From the NCBI GenBank assembly GCA_024235395.1, contig JACKMK010000001.1, positions 1,364,001 through 1,428,000 on the forward strand: 64,000 bases of DNA. Direction: 5' to 3'. The translations under genes and the position numbers were made by a program. The DNA is from Chromatiaceae bacterium. Its GTDB lineage: Bacteria; Pseudomonadota; Gammaproteobacteria; Chromatiales; Chromatiaceae. Below, piece after piece: positions 61,824-64,000 of this stretch (positions are counted from its first letter, which is position 1; each line of letters begins with the position of its first letter). Below the pieces are notes generated by a model. That model did no database searches. It saw only the letters and a list, made by a program, of their open reading frames with translations, and was not told the origin of the DNA.

Positions 61824-62600
61824 CTAGTCCGGAACCTTCACCGTTTCCCGGTACGCGTGCCACGAAGCGTGGCCGATCAACGGCAGGACAACGACCAGGC
61901 CGATGAAAGCGGTCGCAAAGCCGACCAGTACCAGGGCGAGAATCATCAGCGCCCACAACAACATCACGCCCTTGTTGTTCAGGACCGCACCGATGCTGGT
62001 CAGGGCACTGGTGATCGCGTCGGTACCACGATCAAGCATCATCGGCAAAGCGACCACGCTCGACGAGAACACGATCGCCGCGAAGATGGAACCCACCGCA
62101 CTGCCGACCGCCAGAAATTCCAGCCAGCCGACAACACCGAGGTCCTCACCGATCGGGAAGAATACGTGCACCATCGACGCGGCGCGCGCCCAGACCAACA
62201 GCACAACCAACATCACGAGCGCGAACAACAGTTCGTTGCGCAGATGATTGCGACTTTCCGACCAGCACACGCCGAGTCGCGGCTCTCGACCCAGCTCCAA
62301 CTGACGACTGATCGAATAGAGACCGAATGCCAGCACCGGCCCGGCCAGGATGAATGCCATCCCGAGACTGAACAATGCGACCACATTGCCACCCGACCAG
62401 ACCAGCGCCGCGACGACGAAGGCGAATACCGCCAGGCCGGTACCGTACGTGAGGCTCTGCGCCCGGGCACGATTCAGGTCGTGCCACCCGAGCCGCAGCC
62501 ACCGCAAGGGTGCGCTGAAATCAAGCCGGTTAGAGGGATAAAAAAGGGGTTCGATCTGAGGGTCCGCACCGTCCGGGCGGACCACGCCGGGTTCTGCCAT
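61824..62600 (-). CDS. DUF2189 inner-membrane protein (258 aa)
   Basis: ATG at 62600 follows AGGAGGAAG. About six hydrophobic helices are visible, including SLTYGTGLAVFAFVVAALVW, VVALFSLGMAFILAGPVLAF and FALVMLVVLLVWARAA. The pattern DFSAPLRWLRLGWHDL and GLYSISRQLELG matches DUF2189, an uncharacterised integral membrane family. It interrupts the metK-ahcY pair on the opposite strand. No function assigned. Confidence 0.85.
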   Translation of the reverse strand: MAEPGVVRPDGADPQIEPLFYPSNRLDFSAPLRWLRLGWHDLNRARAQSLTYGTGLAVFAFVVAALVWSGGNVVALFSLGMAFILAGPVLAFGLYSISRQLELGREPRLGVCWSESRNHLRNELLFALVMLVVLLVWARAASMVHVFFPIGEDLGVVGWLEFLAVGSAVGSIFAAIVFSSSVVALPMMLDRGTDAITSALTSIGAVLNNKGVMLLWALMILALVLVGFATAFIGLVVVLPLIGHASWHAYRETVKVPD

Positions 62601-62867
62601 CACTTCCTCCTGGGTTGCTGCGTGCCCCGTCGATCGGGGTCTGTGTCGGGCCGTCTGTGCGGCTTTGTCCGGAAAATAGCGCAAAATCGGCCACTACGGC
62701 AGCAACTTTTTGGCTTTTTAGACGCCTTCGGAGGCTTTTCGCACCCAGCAGGGACGGCATTCGGCGAAATCGCCCCATCACTGGGGTGAACGTGTAGAAT
62801 CTTCCGCCCCGGATAACGGGTCGGTTAAAGTTTTTGCCGGCACGGCACGCTAAAAGGGGGTTACCAA

Positions 62868-62948
62868 TCCACCGCGAGGGGCGCTGCAACCTGTCGATCA
62901 GGCCAGGCTCGGGGATGGATTTGCATGCGATAAACGGCGCTCACTCAC
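62868..62948 (+). promoter_or_regulatory. S-adenosylhomocysteine riboswitch upstream of ahcY
   Basis: The segment carries the SAH-riboswitch core in order: CCGCGAGGGGCGCTGCAAC (62872-62890), then CCAGGCTCGG (62903-62912) completing the pseudoknot stem, and AACGGCGCTCAC closing the outer stem (62932-62944). The conserved GCGCTGCAAC and GGCTCGG blocks match the known aptamer. It should turn on ahcY when SAH builds up. It lies 25 bases before the ATG. Confidence 0.88.
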
Positions 62949-62973
62949 GATTATTGAACAGGAGTCAACGACC

Positions 62974-64000
62974 ATGAGTGAGTTCACTGATTACAAAGTC
63001 GCCGATATCGCACTGGCCGACTGGGGCCGCAAAGAGATACGCATTGCCGAGACGGAGATGCCGGGCCTGATGGCCCTGCGCGAAAAATACGGCAAGGACA
63101 AGCCCCTCAAGGGCGCGCGCATTACCGGTTCGCTGCACATGACCATCCAGACCGCCGTGCTGATCGAGACCCTGGTGGAACTCGGCGCCGAGGTGCGATG
63201 GTGTTCGTGCAACATTTTCTCCACCCAGGATCACGCCGCGGCGGCGATCGCCGCGGCCGGCATCCCGGTCTATGCCTGGAAGGGTGAGACGCTCGAAGAA
63301 TACTGGTGGTGCACAGAGCAGGTGCTCAACTGGCCGAACGGCGAGGCGCCCAACATGATCCTCGACGATGGCGGCGATGCGACCTTGCTGGTACACAAAG
63401 GTGTCGAATTCGCCGATGCCGGGGCGGTTCCGTCGCCGAAGGAAAACGATCCCGACGAATGGAAAGTCATCCTCGGCGTACTGAAACGCAGCCTGGACGA
63501 GGATCCCAAACGCTATCACCGCATGGCCGAATCGATCCGCGGCGTGACTGAAGAGACCACCACCGGCGTGCATCGGCTGTACGAGATGCTGAAGAAGGGT
63601 CAGTTGCTGTTCCCGGCGATGAACGTCAACGATTCGGTCACGAAGTCCAAGTTCGACAACCTGTACGGATGCCGCGAATCGCTGGTCGACGGCATCAAGC
63701 GCGCCACCGACGTCATGGTCGCCGGAAAGATCGCGGTCGTCTGCGGCTACGGCGACGTCGGCAAGGGTTCCGCGCAATCGCTGCGTGGTCTCGGGGCGAC
63801 CGTCTGGATCACCGAGATTGACCCGATCTGCGCATTGCAGGCGGCCATGGAAGGCTACCGCGTCGTCACGATGGAGGACGCGGCACCAGTCGCCGATATC
63901 TTCGTCACCGCCACCGGCAACAAGGACATCGTTCGCCACGACCACATGCTGGCGATGAAAGACCAGGCCATCGTCTGCAACATCGGGCATTTCGACAACG
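62974..64000 (+). CDS. ahcY: Adenosylhomocysteinase, 3' end outside window
   Basis: ATG at 62974 follows AGGAG. 342 residues are visible of about 470 expected. The product begins MSEFTDYKVADIALADWG, has RITGSLHMTIQTAVL, WCSCNIFSTQDHAAA, a full NAD-binding loop VVCGYGDVGKGSAQSL and IVCNIGHFDN at the edge. It splits S-adenosylhomocysteine into adenosine and homocysteine. The frame runs off the right edge, so the end is truncated by the window, not broken. Confidence 0.96.
   Translation, partial: MSEFTDYKVADIALADWGRKEIRIAETEMPGLMALREKYGKDKPLKGARITGSLHMTIQTAVLIETLVELGAEVRWCSCNIFSTQDHAAAAIAAAGIPVYAWKGETLEEYWWCTEQVLNWPNGEAPNMILDDGGDATLLVHKGVEFADAGAVPSPKENDPDEWKVILGVLKRSLDEDPKRYHRMAESIRGVTEETTTGVHRLYEMLKKGQLLFPAMNVNDSVTKSKFDNLYGCRESLVDGIKRATDVMVAGKIAVVCGYGDVGKGSAQSLRGLGATVWITEIDPICALQAAMEGYRVVTMEDAAPVADIFVTATGNKDIVRHDHMLAMKDQAIVCNIGHFDN

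Noticed and set aside
1..64000. CRISPR arrays, rRNA genes or intact tRNA genes
   Set aside because: No regularly spaced identical repeats of CRISPR length and no rRNA signature were seen. The only tRNA sequence is a 3' fragment plus one degenerate copy.

Overview
The window looks like the chromosome of a GC-rich gammaproteobacterium. The histidine/Tat order (hisBHAFE-tatABC), TypA, SrkA and the Tat-linked and Calvin-type sugar-phosphate genes resemble those of Chromatiales-like, often sulfur-oxidising autotrophs. That placement is inference from gene content. No rRNA or ribosomal protein gene is present to fix the taxonomy.

Bases 1 to about 18.6 kb are accessory DNA. They hold the C-terminal end of a helicase/nuclease of the DUF4011-helicase-Vsr-DUF3320 type, a run of small mobile-element proteins with an ArdB/KlcA antirestriction protein, a primase-helicase-like ATPase, and a tyrosine integrase. 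Just past the integrase lies a two-gene membrane/TerB module behind a short palindrome. A lower-GC block follows with a CTERM-sorted small protein and a 1407-residue secreted LamG protein, then a decayed IS256-family element with a perfect 8-bp target duplication. A 45-bp 3' fragment of a tRNA-Met(CAU) gene at 17624-17668 is the likely attachment-site scar closing the island. It is preceded by a cluster of GTTCGG/CCGAAC hexamers. About 0.6 kb further on is a second, more degenerate tRNA-like 3' end.

From 18.7 to 31.7 kb are small secreted and membrane proteins, a HIT protein, a caspase-fold lipoprotein, a cytochrome c plus rhodanese pair, a very large PAS/HAMP chemotaxis receptor with a CheR-tether-like C-terminus, a divergent second metK, and a DUF255 thioredoxin-domain protein. 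From 31.7 to 37.3 kb a reverse-strand run encodes dtd, hisB-hisH-hisA-hisF-hisE and tatA-tatB-tatC; hisI is not in the cluster, and TatC carries a long acidic tail ending in a FimV-like module.

From 37.4 to 44.2 kb a forward group encodes DUF1631, PilZ, a REC-Hpt-REC-PAS-GGDEF-EAL protein and an HDOD protein, which together suggest a c-di-GMP signalling locus. Then come pip, typA, an orphan ParS/MbcA-type antitoxin, purC, a glutaredoxin-like protein, srkA, a CPCC protein and a Usp protein. From 52 to 59.6 kb the reverse strand carries tkt-gap-pgk-pyk-fba, ending at a strong intrinsic terminator. The window ends with the methyl cycle: metK, then ahcY behind an S-adenosylhomocysteine riboswitch, with ahcY running off the right edge.
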